Part shown: positions 1-9,821 of the stretch, piece by piece
How the letters are laid out: each line of letters starts with the position of its first letter
Numbering within the stretch: the stretch's first letter is position 1
Source of the DNA: BD2-11 sp965115885
GTDB taxonomy: Bacteria > Gemmatimonadota > Gemmatimonadetes > Longimicrobiales > Gaopeijiaceae
DNA: 64,000 nt
Direction: 5' to 3'
NCBI GenBank assembly: GCA_965115885.1
Contig: OZ220479.1
Span: 1,860,001-1,924,000, forward strand
Translations under genes and position numbers: made by a program
The notes under the pieces: model-generated
Seen by the model: the letters and a program-made list of their open reading frames with translations, nothing else
Databases searched by the model: none
What the model was told of the DNA's origin: nothing

Positions 1-1116
1 CGACGCGTGCGGGCGTACGAGCGCGCGGCGCAGGCGCCCGTCGTGTCCAACGAGTTCAGCCGCATCCTCGACCGCAACGGGGCCCGCAACCTCAACGCCA
101 CCACCTCCTCGGAGGCGACCACCTATTTCGTGGAACTCCCCGCCAACCGGGCCGAGCTGTGGTTCCTGCTCGAGAGCGATCGGGCGCGCAACCCCGTCTT
201 TCGCGAGTTCTACGCCGAGCGCGACGTGGTCATGGAGGAGCGCCGCACCCGGGTGGACACCAACCCGGGCGGCCTGTTGCGCGAACTCCACTTGGCGACG
301 GCGTTCACGATGCACCCCTACGGGGTTCCGGTGGTGGGGCACATGTCGGACCTGGAGCGTCTGTCCCGCCGCGACGTGGAGGAGTACCACCGGCGCTACT
401 ACGGCGCCCGCAACGCCGTGGTCGCGATCGTGGGCGACGTGGAGCCGGATTCGATCGCGGCCTGGGCGCGCGGCTATCTGGGCGACGTCCCGTCCGGCGA
501 CCCGCCCCCGCCGGTGCTCGCGGTCGAGCCGCCCCAGCGGGGCGAGCGGCGGGTGGAACTGGTCATGGACGCGGAGCCGCAGCTGCGGGTCGGATGGCAC
601 ACGGTGAGCGAACGCCACCCGGACGGCCCGGCGCTGGTCGTGCTGGCGTCCGTTCTCGCGGGGCGTCGCACCTCGCGCCTGTACCGGCGCTTGGTCGTCC
701 GGGACCGCTTGGCCGCCTCGGTCACCGCGTCCACCGTGCCCGGATCGCGCTTCCCCGGGCAGTTCGTGGTGCACGTCACCCCGCGCGCGCCCAACGCTCC
801 CGCTCGGATCGAAGCGGCGCTCTACGAGGAGATCGAACGCCTCGCGCTGGAACCGCCCGAGGCGAGCGAGCTCGAGCGCGTGCGCAATCAGCTGGTGGCG
901 TCCGGCGTGCGCCGGTTGCAGTCCAATCTGGGGCTCGCCCTCCAGCTGGCCGACTCCGCGACCCGCTTCGGGGACTGGCGCGCCACCTTCGAGCGGACCG
1001 CGCTCCTCCACCGGGTCGAGCCCGCCGACGTGCAACGCGTGGCGCGGACCTACTTCACGCGCGAAAACCGCACCGTCGCCACGCTCGTGAAGCGCAGCGG
1101 GGAGGCCGTACCGTGA
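1..1116 (+). CDS. M16 family zinc peptidase, 5' end outside window
   Basis: C-terminal 371 residues of an insulinase/processing-peptidase-like (M16) protein. The reading frame is open from base 1, so the true start and the HxxEH zinc motif lie upstream. The visible part begins where the family has its NAxT segment (NLNATTSSEATTYF) and keeps the downstream Glu-rich helix (ERDVVMEERR) that normally carries the third zinc ligand. It continues into the HPYGVPVVG and RNAVVAIVGDV strands and the second M16 domain. It overlaps the next M16 gene by GTGA, which suggests a catalytic/non-catalytic heterodimer. Family assignment is firm; substrate is unknown. Confidence 0.9.
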   Translation, partial: RRVRAYERAAQAPVVSNEFSRILDRNGARNLNATTSSEATTYFVELPANRAELWFLLESDRARNPVFREFYAERDVVMEERRTRVDTNPGGLLRELHLATAFTMHPYGVPVVGHMSDLERLSRRDVEEYHRRYYGARNAVVAIVGDVEPDSIAAWARGYLGDVPSGDPPPPVLAVEPPQRGERRVELVMDAEPQLRVGWHTVSERHPDGPALVVLASVLAGRRTSRLYRRLVVRDRLAASVTASTVPGSRFPGQFVVHVTPRAPNAPARIEAALYEEIERLALEPPEASELERVRNQLVASGVRRLQSNLGLALQLADSATRFGDWRATFERTALLHRVEPADVQRVARTYFTRENRTVATLVKRSGEAVP

Positions 1117-2638
1117 CGCGACCCGCTCCGGCGCTCCGGAGCGCGGCCGCCGTCGGCCTGTTCTGGGCGCTGGCGGCATGGCCCCACGCCGCAGTCGCCC
1201 AGAGGCCGGCCGACCGGGCGGCCGTCGAGGCCCTCCGGTTCGCCCCGCTGTCCTTCACCCCGCCCGTCCCGTCGGAACGCGAGATCGAAGGCGTGACCGT
1301 CTTCTTCCTGACCGACCGCACCCTGCCCTTGGTGAACGTGTACGCGCGCTTCGCGGGCGGCTTCAGCCTCTTCGGTCGCGAACTCTACGCGGCGACCACC
1401 GCGCTTCCCTCGCTGCTCCGCTTCGGAGGCACCCTCGAGTTGCACCCCGATTCCGTCGACGAGCGGATCGACCGGCACGCGCTCGAGCTCACCTTCGGAT
1501 CCGCGGGGGGGAGCACCTCCGCCACGCTCAACGCCCTCACCGCCAACCTGGAAGCGGGGTTGCGCCTCTGGAAGGACATGCTCCTCCGCCCCCGCTTCGA
1601 TTCGGTGCACGTCGAGGTGTGGCGGGGCCAGGAGCTGGAGAGCGCCTTGCGCCGTCCCGACGACCCGGGCCGGCTGGCCTTCTCCGAGTTCAACCGGCTG
1701 ATGTTCGGCGACCACCCCATCGGCTGGGAGATGGCGCCCGACGACCTCGAACCCGAGGATCTCTCGCCGGAGAAGCTGCGCGCCGCGCATCGCCGCATCC
1801 TGTGCCGGGACAACCTGTCGCTGGGGGCGTCGGGCAACTTGGAGTGGGAGGAGATCGAGCCCCACCTGCGCGCGTTCCTGTCCGGCTGGCCGCCCTGCGC
1901 GGAAGCGTTGCCCGAGGCGCCGACCGCCGACGTCCTGGACCGGCCGGGCGTCCACCTCATCCCGCGGGAGCTGGAGCAGACGACCATCGTCATGGCGCAT
2001 CGGAGCTCCCTCCGCCAGGAGGATTCCCGCGACTACTTCGCTTCCCGCATCGCCAACTCCATCCTCGGGTCCGCGGGCTTCTCGAGCCGCATCGTGAACC
2101 GCGTGCGCACCGAGCTGGGCCTCTCCTACAGCGCGGGCTCGTTCTGGACCACGCCCGACGACGACGACGGCATCGTCGGGGCCCTCGCCCGCACCAGGGG
2201 CGAATCGACGATCGCCGCGACCCGGGCCATCCTCGAAGTGATGGAGGAGATGCGCGCCGCGCCCCCCGCGCAGGACGAGGTGGAGGCCGCGGTGGAGGCG
2301 GCCGGCAACGGCTTCTCCTTCAACTTCCAGGGAGCGATGCAGATCGTGTCCCGGCGCGTCCTGCACGAGGCCCGGGGACTCCCGCGAAACTGGCCGGAGC
2401 GCTACGTGGCCGGGGTGCAACGGGTCTCGCCCGACGACGTGCACGCCGTTCTGCGACGGCACCTGGACCCGGACCGCATGGTCATCCTCATCCTCGGGGA
2501 TCCGGCCCGGTTCGACCTGCCCGCCGAGACCCTGGGCGACGTGACCGTCCGGAGGTTCGATGAGATCCCCGACCCGGTCCCGCCGACCGGGGCCCCGGGC
2601 GCGGCGGGGCCGGCCGCTTCCCGCACCTCTTCCTTCCC

Positions 2639-2642
<4 letters not shown>
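1113..2642 (+). CDS. M16 family protein, non-catalytic partner subunit
   Basis: 509 residues from a GTG start that overlaps the upstream stop (GTGA), in frame with a signal peptide (LFWALAAWPHAAVAQ), so it is probably exported. Two M16 domains are visible. In the first, the position of the HxxEH metal site reads ALPSLLRFGGT, so the zinc ligands are absent. The second domain has the R/Y signature RTELGLSYSAGSFW used to bind substrate. Known M16 pairs combine one zinc-bearing and one metal-free subunit, and this gene fits the latter. Its stop overlaps the stop of the convergent methyltransferase gene by four bases. Confidence 0.88.
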
Positions 2643-3367
<725 letters not shown>

Positions 3368-3405
3368 CGATTTCCGTACGGAGCGGCTCGAACCTCATCG
3401 AGCGA

Positions 3406-3996
3406 ATGTCCTTGAACTACCAGAGCGTCGAAGACGCGGAACTCGTCGCCCTCGCCGCGCAGGGCCGGGAGGGCGCCTACCGCGAGCTGCTCTCCCGGTA
3501 CGAACGTCCCGTTTTCTCCCTCGTCTACCGGATGGTGAGAAACCGAACCATGGCCGAGGACTTGGCGCAAGAGGCCTTCATCCGCACTTTCAACGCGATC
3601 GACACCTACAATCCTCAATACAAGTTCTCCAGCTGGATCTTCAAGATCGCCAACAATCTGACCATCGATCATCTGCGCAAGCGGCGCGTGCCCACGGTCT
3701 CGATGCACGGCGCCCCGGACGCGGTCACGCCCGAAGAGCAGGCGCGCACCAGCTTGGCGCTGGCGTCCGACGGCGAGAGCCCCGAAGACTACGTGCAGAA
3801 CCGCGAACTCGGCGGCCAGATCGAGACGGCCATCGGGGAGTTGCGCGAAGAATACCGCGCGGTGGTGGTGCTGCGCCACATCGAGGGGCACACCTACGAC
3901 GAAATCGCCGACATCATGGACATCCCGCTGGGCACGGTGAAGACCTACCTTCACCGGGCCAGGGCCGAGCTCAAATTGCGGCTCGCGGAGGCATGA
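3406..3996 (+). CDS. ECF-type RNA polymerase sigma factor
   Basis: 196 residues. Region 2 is clear (AEDLAQEAFIRTFNAID then SSWIFKIANNLTIDHLRKRR), followed by a variable linker and region 4 with a helix-turn-helix (GHTYDEIADIMDIPLGTVKTYLHRAR). Length and layout match extracytoplasmic-function sigma factors of the SigW/RpoE type. Its stop overlaps a tiny ORF that leads to a zinc-finger anti-sigma gene, and the downstream genes encode envelope proteins. The unit is therefore probably an autoregulated envelope-stress operon. The regulon and inducing signal are not visible. Confidence 0.95.
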   Translation: MSLNYQSVEDAELVALAAQGREGAYRELLSRYERPVFSLVYRMVRNRTMAEDLAQEAFIRTFNAIDTYNPQYKFSSWIFKIANNLTIDHLRKRRVPTVSMHGAPDAVTPEEQARTSLALASDGESPEDYVQNRELGGQIETAIGELREEYRAVVVLRHIEGHTYDEIADIMDIPLGTVKTYLHRARAELKLRLAEA

Positions 3997-4061
3997 CCGA
4001 AGCTGCGTCGGGACCCGAAACCTCCGCCGGATTCGGGTCGTATCTTCGGGAGAGCCGATGA
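3993..4061 (+). CDS. Tiny ORF between sigma and anti-sigma genes (22 aa)
   Basis: A 22-codon frame starting with ATG that overlaps the sigma-factor stop by ATGA and ending in TGA that overlaps the next tiny ORF, again by ATGA. The product would be acidic/polar, with no recognisable domain. It may serve only to pass ribosomes from the sigma gene towards the anti-sigma gene, or it may be chance. No independent Shine-Dalgarno is obvious. Confidence 0.3.
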   Translation: MTEAASGPETSAGFGSYLRESR

Positions 4062-4174
4062 ACGACGTGCGCAGCGGGGCGCGACGCCCCGAAGCGGCGG
4101 AACCGGAGAAGCTCGGAGGCCGCGCGAAGACGCGGCCGCCACGACGAGTGCGAGCGGGAGCGAACGGCGAATGA
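4058..4174 (+). CDS. Tiny ORF overlapping anti-sigma start (38 aa)
   Basis: A 38-codon frame, very rich in Arg, Gly and Glu. It begins inside the stop of the previous tiny ORF (ATGA) and ends in a TGA that overlaps the ATG of the anti-sigma gene. Three consecutive ATGA junctions therefore link sigma and anti-sigma genes. The product looks low-complexity and may be non-functional. The arrangement suggests translational coupling that would set the sigma/anti-sigma ratio, but this is inference. Confidence 0.3.
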   Translation: MNDVRSGARRPEAAEPEKLGGRAKTRPPRRVRAGANGE

Positions 4175-5103
4175 AATCGGAACGGACCGGCCACGGCGGG
4201 CACCTGGACGACGACGCGATCCAAGGCCTTCTCGACGCGCGCCGCGCGCGCGCCGGCGCCGGGCCCGAATCGGCCCGGCGGCACCTGGCCGACTGCGCCG
4301 GATGCCGCGCCCGCCTGGACGCTTGGCGCGAGGTGTTCGACGAATTGGGTCGGTTGCGCCGTTTCGCGCCTCCCGGCCGGTTCGCCGAGCGGGTCCTGTC
4401 CGCGGTCGAACTCCGCGGCACGGCCCGGGCACGGTCCTGGACGCGTCCGGTTCGCTGGGCGAGACGCGCTTTCGCGCGCACCCATCTCGCCGGACGCACG
4501 CTGCAGGATCTTGCGGACGGCGCGCTCTCCCGGAGGCGGGCCGCGTTGGCGCGGGCTCACCTGGCCACCTGCGCGCGGTGCGCGAGCGAGCTGGCGGACT
4601 GGCGACGCCTCGTGACGGCGCTCGAGGCCCTGCCCGCGCTCGCGCCCGCAGCGGGATTCGCGGAGGGCGCGATGGCCCGGTGGCGCGGGAGCGTTTCGGA
4701 GACCGCCCGCGGGAACCCGGCGGCGCGCGCGCGGCGGTTCCGGCCCCGTTCGCCGCGCGGATGGGTGCTGGCGGGCACGCTGGCCAGCGTGCCCGCGGCC
4801 GGGTTCGCCGGGGCCGCGGCCTTCGTGTCCACCGTCCCGCAACTGACCGGCGGCGGCCTCGCGACCTATCTGTTGTGGCAGGTCCGCGACGCCCTTTCGG
4901 CGCTCGGGGGATCGCTCCTCGCGACGGGGATGCAGAGCGCAGCGACTTTTCGAGCCTATACGCTCGCCGAGCCCCTGATCGCGTCTCCCGCAACCGCGGT
5001 CGCGGGGGCTGCGGGATTCACCGCCCTGACCTTCGTCTCCCTGTGGGTCCTTCACCGCAACCTCGGCCTCCCTCGTCTCGCGTTCCGCCATGCGCACGGC
5101 TGA
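4171..5103 (+). CDS. Membrane-bound zinc-finger anti-sigma factor, duplicated finger
   Basis: 310 residues. Two zinc-finger anti-sigma (ZAS) modules are visible: HLADCAGCRARLDAW near residue 35 and HLATCARCASELADW near residue 130, each with the H-x3-C-x2-C core. A membrane segment (WVLAGTLASVPAAGFAGAAAFV) follows near residues 195-220, with further hydrophobic stretches after it. The two fingers suggest internal duplication. It lies directly downstream of the ECF sigma gene, its likely partner. The downstream bactofilin-like gene starts 14 bases inside it, so the genes are co-transcribed. Confidence 0.85.
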   Translation: MKSERTGHGGHLDDDAIQGLLDARRARAGAGPESARRHLADCAGCRARLDAWREVFDELGRLRRFAPPGRFAERVLSAVELRGTARARSWTRPVRWARRAFARTHLAGRTLQDLADGALSRRRAALARAHLATCARCASELADWRRLVTALEALPALAPAAGFAEGAMARWRGSVSETARGNPAARARRFRPRSPRGWVLAGTLASVPAAGFAGAAAFVSTVPQLTGGGLATYLLWQVRDALSALGGSLLATGMQSAATFRAYTLAEPLIASPATAVAGAAGFTALTFVSLWVLHRNLGLPRLAFRHAHG

Positions 5104-6700
5104 CGCCCCGCCCCGCCCCGCCGGCATGGCTCCGGTTTTCGGCGCGCTGCTCGCGTTCTCGACGGCGAGCGCGCCGAATTCCGCCGCCGCGCAGGAGCGG
5201 CAGGTGGTGGCGAACCGCGTCACCGTGTCCGAATCGGAGGCGATCCTGTCGCTCGAATTCGATTCCGGCCCGGCTCTCGAGGTCTCCTTCCGGAACGGAG
5301 AAATCCGGGTGGACGGTGCGGAAGCGGGACGCTACGAGGTCGGCGGAGCGCTCGACGCTTCGTGGCGCTCCCTCCTCTCGGAGGCCGTTCCGCTGAACGA
5401 CGGACCGCTCGCCGCCGCGCTGACCGCGTGGGCGCCGGACGCACGGCTGTCCGGCGAGGCGCGGTCGGTTGCCGAGCGCGTCGACCGGGCGCTGGAAGAG
5501 GCGCTCGCGCGCCCCGAGCCGAGCGGAATCGGCGCGGCGCTCCGGGCCGACGCGGACGCGCGGGCGGGGGACGTCGCCGGGGCTCTGATTCCGCCGTTGT
5601 TCCGTCTGCTCCGGCAGCGGAACCCGGCGCTGGAAGAGGTGCTCGGGGACGTGGACCCGACGGAGCTGTCGCTGCATGTGGACGAGGACGCGACCGTCGA
5701 CGAAGACTCCGAAATCCGCGGAGCGCTGTTCGTGATGAACGGCGACGCCACCGTGGCCGGGGAGGTCCCCGGCGACGTGGTCGTGGTCGAGGGCACCTTG
5801 CGCATCGAGAACGACGCGCGCATCGGAGGAGACGTGCGGGTGATCGACGGGCAGCTCGAGCGCGACGGAGGAACGGTGGCGGGGGCCATTCGCACCGTGG
5901 CAGTCGGCGCGGAAGCGGGAAGGACGGCGGACGCGGCGACCGACGAGGACGCGGAGCGCCGCCCGCCTTCCCGCCAGGCCGAAGCCCGCGCCCGGCCGTT
6001 CCGCTACGTCACGTCCGGCCTGAACGGCCTCTTCAGGGACGTCTTCTGGCTCGCGGTCCTCCTGGCCGTGGGCGTCGCGGTCGTCCATTTCGCCGGAGAG
6101 CGGCTGCAGAACGCGGCCGACGCGGTGAGAGCCGCGCCGGGACGGGCCGCGCTGGTCGGCATGGCGGGCGGCTTCCTCCTTCTGCCGGTCTGGGTGCTGG
6201 GCATCCTCGTCCTCCTGGTCTCGATCATCGGCATCCCCCTGCTGATCGCATGGTTGCCCCTCTTTCCCCTGGCGGCGCTCCTGGCTCACGGAATGGGATA
6301 CCTGGCCGTGGCCAGCGTGGTCGGGGAGTGGCTGGTCCGCAAAGGCATCCCGGCGCTGGACCGCTTCCGGCCCTCGAACCAAGTGCACGCGCTCACCGTC
6401 GGCCTCGCGGCGCTCGCCCTCCCTTCCGCCTTTTCGCACGTGGCGGAGATGGGCGGGCCGGCGCTCGGCTCGTTCCTGAACGGGCTGTTCACTCTCGTCG
6501 CGGTCGCTTTCGCGATCATCGCGTTGACGCTCGGCTTCGGCGCCGTGTTGCTCACGGGGGCGGGACGCACGTCCGATCCGGGCGAGGTGGCGGCCGCGTA
6601 CGGCGGAGGAATCCGGGCGACGCGGGCATGGACCCGAAGACGTTCCGCTCGCTCGCGCGAGAAATCGGATTCCCCCGGGGACGGAGCCGCCAGTGGCTAG
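5090..6700 (+). CDS. Bactofilin-like polymer-forming domain protein with C-terminal membrane bundle
   Basis: 536 residues with an N-terminal signal-like segment ending ASAPNSAAAQE. Residues about 200-265 form a right-handed beta-helix-like run (GALFVMNGDATVAGEVPGDV then VVEGTLRIENDARIGGDVRV), as in polymer-forming cytoskeletal/bactofilin domains. The C-terminal half has four to five hydrophobic helices. The order of exported beta domain followed by membrane helices occurs in anti-sigma operons of envelope regulons. It overlaps both neighbours (14 bp and 8 bp). The exact function is unknown; it may sense or reinforce the envelope. Confidence 0.7.
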   Translation: MRTADAPPRPAGMAPVFGALLAFSTASAPNSAAAQERQVVANRVTVSESEAILSLEFDSGPALEVSFRNGEIRVDGAEAGRYEVGGALDASWRSLLSEAVPLNDGPLAAALTAWAPDARLSGEARSVAERVDRALEEALARPEPSGIGAALRADADARAGDVAGALIPPLFRLLRQRNPALEEVLGDVDPTELSLHVDEDATVDEDSEIRGALFVMNGDATVAGEVPGDVVVVEGTLRIENDARIGGDVRVIDGQLERDGGTVAGAIRTVAVGAEAGRTADAATDEDAERRPPSRQAEARARPFRYVTSGLNGLFRDVFWLAVLLAVGVAVVHFAGERLQNAADAVRAAPGRAALVGMAGGFLLLPVWVLGILVLLVSIIGIPLLIAWLPLFPLAALLAHGMGYLAVASVVGEWLVRKGIPALDRFRPSNQVHALTVGLAALALPSAFSHVAEMGGPALGSFLNGLFTLVAVAFAIIALTLGFGAVLLTGAGRTSDPGEVAAAYGGGIRATRAWTRRRSARSREKSDSPGDGAASG

Positions 6701-7568
6701 ACTCGAAGCGGGAAGGCGGTGGACGAGGCGCGCCGCGGGGCTGACCTGCTGGGCGGCCGGAGGACTGGCCTGCACGGCGACCGAACTCGCGGCGCAGAAC
6801 TGGAGCACCGTGACCGCCGCGCGCCAGCTGGGGCACGAGCGCGAGTTCCGTGTCCGGATGGGCTACGGAGCGGGCGTCCTCAGCGTGTGGCCGGGGGAGC
6901 CGGGCAGTCTGTATCGGATGGAGTTGCACTACGACCAGGACGTCGTCGAGCCTCGGACCCGGTACGCGGACGGCACCCTCGAGATCGGCATGGACCGGAT
7001 CGGCCGAGGCATCCGCATCGGCGCGCACGAAGGATCGGGACACCTGGACCTGGAGCTCTCTCCGGAGATCCCCTTGTCGCTGGAGCTGGAGTTCGGAGCG
7101 GTGCGGGCGAACTTGGAGCTGGGCGGCCTCTCGATTCGAGAGCTGGACGTCGAGACGGGCGCGTCCGACACGCGGATCGCCGTCTCGACGCCCAATCCGG
7201 TGCGGATGGAGCTCGCCTCCTTCGAGGCGGGCGCGGCGAATCTGGTCGCCACCGGACTCGGGAACTTGAACGCCGAGCGCATCCGGCTGGAGGCGAAGGC
7301 GGGCAAGGCGACCTTGGACTTCGGCGGGGAATGGCAGCGGAACGCCGAAGTGGACGTCGCCCTCGACTTGGGCGCAGCGGAATTTCGCTTCCCGCGGGGG
7401 CTCGGGGTGAAGTTGGCGGTGGATGCCCTGCTGACTTCCGTGGACGTCCAGGAGATGTACCGGCGGGGCGACAGCTACTTCTCCTCGGACTGGGAAGACG
7501 CCGAGGTGCGGGTCACCGTGGAGATCGACGCGCACGTCGGTGCGATCCACGCGACGTGGACTCCGTGA
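6693..7568 (+). CDS. Secreted LiaF/toast-rack-like protein
   Basis: 291 residues with a signal peptide (LTCWAAGGLACTATELAAQ). The mature part is almost all beta strand, with repeating patterns such as LDLELSPEIPLSLELEFGA, LNAERIRLEAKAGKATLDF and AAEFRFPRGLGVKL. These resemble the DUF2154/toast-rack beta-solenoid found in LiaF-type cell-wall-stress proteins. It is the last gene of the sigma/anti-sigma operon and starts 8 bases inside the upstream gene. It is probably a surface or periplasmic part of the stress response. The family match was made by eye. Confidence 0.6.
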   Translation: MARLEAGRRWTRRAAGLTCWAAGGLACTATELAAQNWSTVTAARQLGHEREFRVRMGYGAGVLSVWPGEPGSLYRMELHYDQDVVEPRTRYADGTLEIGMDRIGRGIRIGAHEGSGHLDLELSPEIPLSLELEFGAVRANLELGGLSIRELDVETGASDTRIAVSTPNPVRMELASFEAGAANLVATGLGNLNAERIRLEAKAGKATLDFGGEWQRNAEVDVALDLGAAEFRFPRGLGVKLAVDALLTSVDVQEMYRRGDSYFSSDWEDAEVRVTVEIDAHVGAIHATWTP

Positions 7569-8038
7569 CGGACATGCGCTCTTCCCGGAAAGGAGCCGAG
7601 CGAGACCGACCGCGGATGGTTCGAGGGAGGACAGAGGCAGAGGGGAAAAGCGCGTGCGGCAGACGCGGCGGAAAAACGGGATTGCCTGGACTTAGACTCA
7701 GACTCCAGACTTGGCCTCGCCCATACCCTATAAAGCCTAGTCCCTAGCGGCACGCGCGAGCGGAGGCGCTCCGGCCGGAGGGATCCACCGACCCCTTCGA
7801 AGGGCGTCCGAAGTGCCGCGGAATGCCTGGACCCTCGTCCCAGCGCGTCGCGATGCGCTCGCGACCGACGTCCCGAGCTCGACGCGTCGCGTGCAGTGCT
7901 CGTGAAAGCGAAAAGGGCGCTGCGCACCGGATCCGACATGCGCGGAAGGACCGCTCGCTCCCTCCGCCGCCCGAACCGCCGAGGCGTCGAGCATGGCGAA
8001 CGTGCGGCGATCGCGGCGGGAAGCGCCCAGCGACGACC
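7569..8038. other. Convergent intergenic region, no gene seen
   Basis: 470 bp between the ends of two converging operons. The open frames here are Arg/Ser/Pro-rich shadows without motifs. A locally AT-richer stretch (about 7680-7745) is present, but no clear hairpin terminator, RNA or small gene was found. Confidence 0.4.
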
Positions 8039-8257
8039 TCAGGCTTCCTCCAGCTCCGCGCACGTCCCGTCCTGCCCGACCCGTGCGGAACGCCGCGCGG
8101 GCGGCCGCCAGGCGACGGCCTCCTCGAGTTCGGCGAGCAGACCGGGATCGGCGAACTCCCCCACCGGACACGCGCCCATCCGGTCGAAGTCGACGCCCCG
8201 GGCGAGAAGCGGCGCAAGCGACTCGGGATAGTCGCGCACCAGCACGTGGACGGGCAT
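8039..8257 (-). CDS. DUF1858/DUF542-like mini-protein
   Basis: 72 residues starting MPVHVLVRDYPE. The first half resembles the small helical domain seen in DUF1858 and at the N-terminus of RIC/ScdA iron-sulfur repair proteins: a VLVRDYPESLAPLLARGVDF helix, then a cysteine in the GACPVGE turn. A second cysteine (GTCAELEEA) lies at the C-terminus. It follows mrp by 44 bp and shares its direction with the nfu-mrp pair, supporting a role in Fe-S cluster handling. The reading frame continues upstream as a shadow of mrp, so ATG 8257 is the sensible start. Confidence 0.65.
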   Translation of the reverse strand: MPVHVLVRDYPESLAPLLARGVDFDRMGACPVGEFADPGLLAELEEAVAWRPPARRSARVGQDGTCAELEEA

Positions 8258-8301
8258 GCGCCGGATTCGATCGGAGCCGACGCGCGCGAGCGGAGCGCCC
8301 C

Positions 8302-9441
8302 TCAACCGGTTTCTTCGCGCAACGCGGCCACCACTTTGTCGCAGATGCCGCCGAGCGCCTGCGCGACCGGCGAATCCGGCCGGCCCGCGACGCTGGGCAA
8401 CCCTTCGTCGCCCGCACGCCGGACCGCGGGATCCAGGGGGACCGCGCCCAGGAAGGGCACGCCCTGCTCCTTCGCCAGCGCCTCTCCCCCGCCGACGCCG
8501 AACACGTCGATCGACTCGCCGCAGTGCGGGCAGGCCATCCCGCTCATGTTCTCGACCACGCCGATCACCCGCGCGTTGACGCGCTCGAACATGCGGATGC
8601 CTCGCCGCACGTCGGCGGTGGCGACCCCCTGCGGGGTCGTGACCATGATCGCCCCGTCCAGGTTGACGCTCTGCACCAGCGACAGCTGGGCGTCGCCCGT
8701 CCCGGGCGGCATGTCGACCAGCATCACATCCAGTTTTCCCCACCGCACCTGCTCCAGGAACTGCTTCAGGACCCCCGCGATCAAGGGACCGCGCATGATC
8801 GCGGGCTGTTCGTCGTCCAGCAGGAAGCCGAGGCTCATGAGCTTGACGCCATGGGCCCGGATCGGCTCGATCATCTCCTTGCCCTTCTCGCCGGACACGC
8901 TGGGCCGACGGCGCTCGCCGAACATGATCGGAATGTCCGGGCCGTAGACGTCGGCGTCCAGAAGCCCGACCCGCAGGCGGCGACGGGCGAGCGCGGCGGC
9001 GAGGTTGGTCGCGATCATCGACTTGCCCACGCCTCCCTTGCCCGAGCTCACGGCCACCACGTAGCGGGTGTCGGCGAGAACGCCGGGGCGAGGGGTGGGT
9101 GCCGGCACCGAGCCGGGAACGAGGCCGGTGCGGCCCGGCGGCGCCGCGGGCGCATCCGCGGCGCCGGAGGGTGCGGCAGAGGGCCCGGGCGCGCTCTTGG
9201 GAAGCCGGACGTCGACCCGCACTCCGGAGACGCCGCGCACGGCACCGGCGGCGGCGCGGGCGGACTTCACCAGCGATCCGGGATCGTCGGGCTTGAGATG
9301 GAAAGCGAAGCGCACCCGTCCATCCCCGTCGGCATCCAGTCGCTGAACGCGTCCGCTGGAGACGATGTCGCGTCCGCTGGCCGGATGCAGCACCCCGGAC
9401 AGGGCGCGCGTGACTGCGTCGATGAGCGTTTGCTGGGACAT
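8302..9441 (-). CDS. mrp: Mrp/NBP35-type Fe-S cluster carrier ATPase
   Basis: 379 residues. An N-terminal MIP18-like domain (residues 1-75) is followed by an Ala/Pro linker and a P-loop ATPase with deviant Walker A (VSSGKGGVGKSMIATNLAAA), switch LLDADVYGPDIP, and Walker B region VDMPPGTGD. A CxxC pair (ACPHCGES) near residue 290 would bridge an Fe-S cluster in the dimer. ApbC/Mrp proteins bind and deliver Fe-S clusters to apoproteins in the cytosol. The Nfu scaffold gene 48 bp upstream and the DUF1858-like gene downstream make a coherent Fe-S maturation unit. Confidence 0.95.
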   Translation of the reverse strand: MSQQTLIDAVTRALSGVLHPASGRDIVSSGRVQRLDADGDGRVRFAFHLKPDDPGSLVKSARAAAGAVRGVSGVRVDVRLPKSAPGPSAAPSGAADAPAAPPGRTGLVPGSVPAPTPRPGVLADTRYVVAVSSGKGGVGKSMIATNLAAALARRRLRVGLLDADVYGPDIPIMFGERRRPSVSGEKGKEMIEPIRAHGVKLMSLGFLLDDEQPAIMRGPLIAGVLKQFLEQVRWGKLDVMLVDMPPGTGDAQLSLVQSVNLDGAIMVTTPQGVATADVRRGIRMFERVNARVIGVVENMSGMACPHCGESIDVFGVGGGEALAKEQGVPFLGAVPLDPAVRRAGDEGLPSVAGRPDSPVAQALGGICDKVVAALREETG

Positions 9442-9489
9442 GCCCTGCCCGAGTTTCGGAGTGAGACGGACGTTCGAAGCGGCCGGAAA

Positions 9490-9720
9490 TCAGATGGCGG
9501 CCACTTTCGTAACCCCCGGAACCCGGTCCTTCAAACGTCGTTCGATGCCCTCTCTGAGGGTGAACATGGAGATGGGGCAACATTCGCAGGCACCCATCAG
9601 ACGAACCATGACGACTCCTTCCTCCTCGTCGTAGTCGATCAGCTCGACGTCGCCCCCGTCCTGCCGGATCGCGGGTCGCACGGTCGCCAACACCTCTTCG
9701 ATCTTCTCCGTCGCCAGCAT
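9490..9720 (-). CDS. nfu: NifU C-terminal-domain Fe-S scaffold
   Basis: 76-residue stand-alone NifU-C domain. It begins with helix EKIEEVLATVRPAIRQDGGD, the invariant DGGD(V) turn, and has the cluster-binding motif ACECCPIS (C-x-x-C within ECCP) near residue 45. The family assembles a transient Fe-S cluster at a dimer interface and passes it on. It is directly upstream of mrp in the same direction, which supports cluster transfer between the two products. No promoter was identified in the roughly 100 bp upstream. Confidence 0.93.
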   Translation of the reverse strand: MLATEKIEEVLATVRPAIRQDGGDVELIDYDEEEGVVMVRLMGACECCPISMFTLREGIERRLKDRVPGVTKVAAI

Positions 9721-9821
9721 GCTCGCTTCGCTCGTTTTCGCCCCTCCGCGCCGCGCGCCTTCCGGGCGGGCGGACGGATTCCGGAACCGCTCGGAAGTCT
9801 AGACGGCGCGTGCGATCGCGG

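Noticed and set aside
7823..8947. Long plus-strand frame over the mrp region
   Set aside because: Antisense to mrp and the DUF1858-like gene, low complexity.
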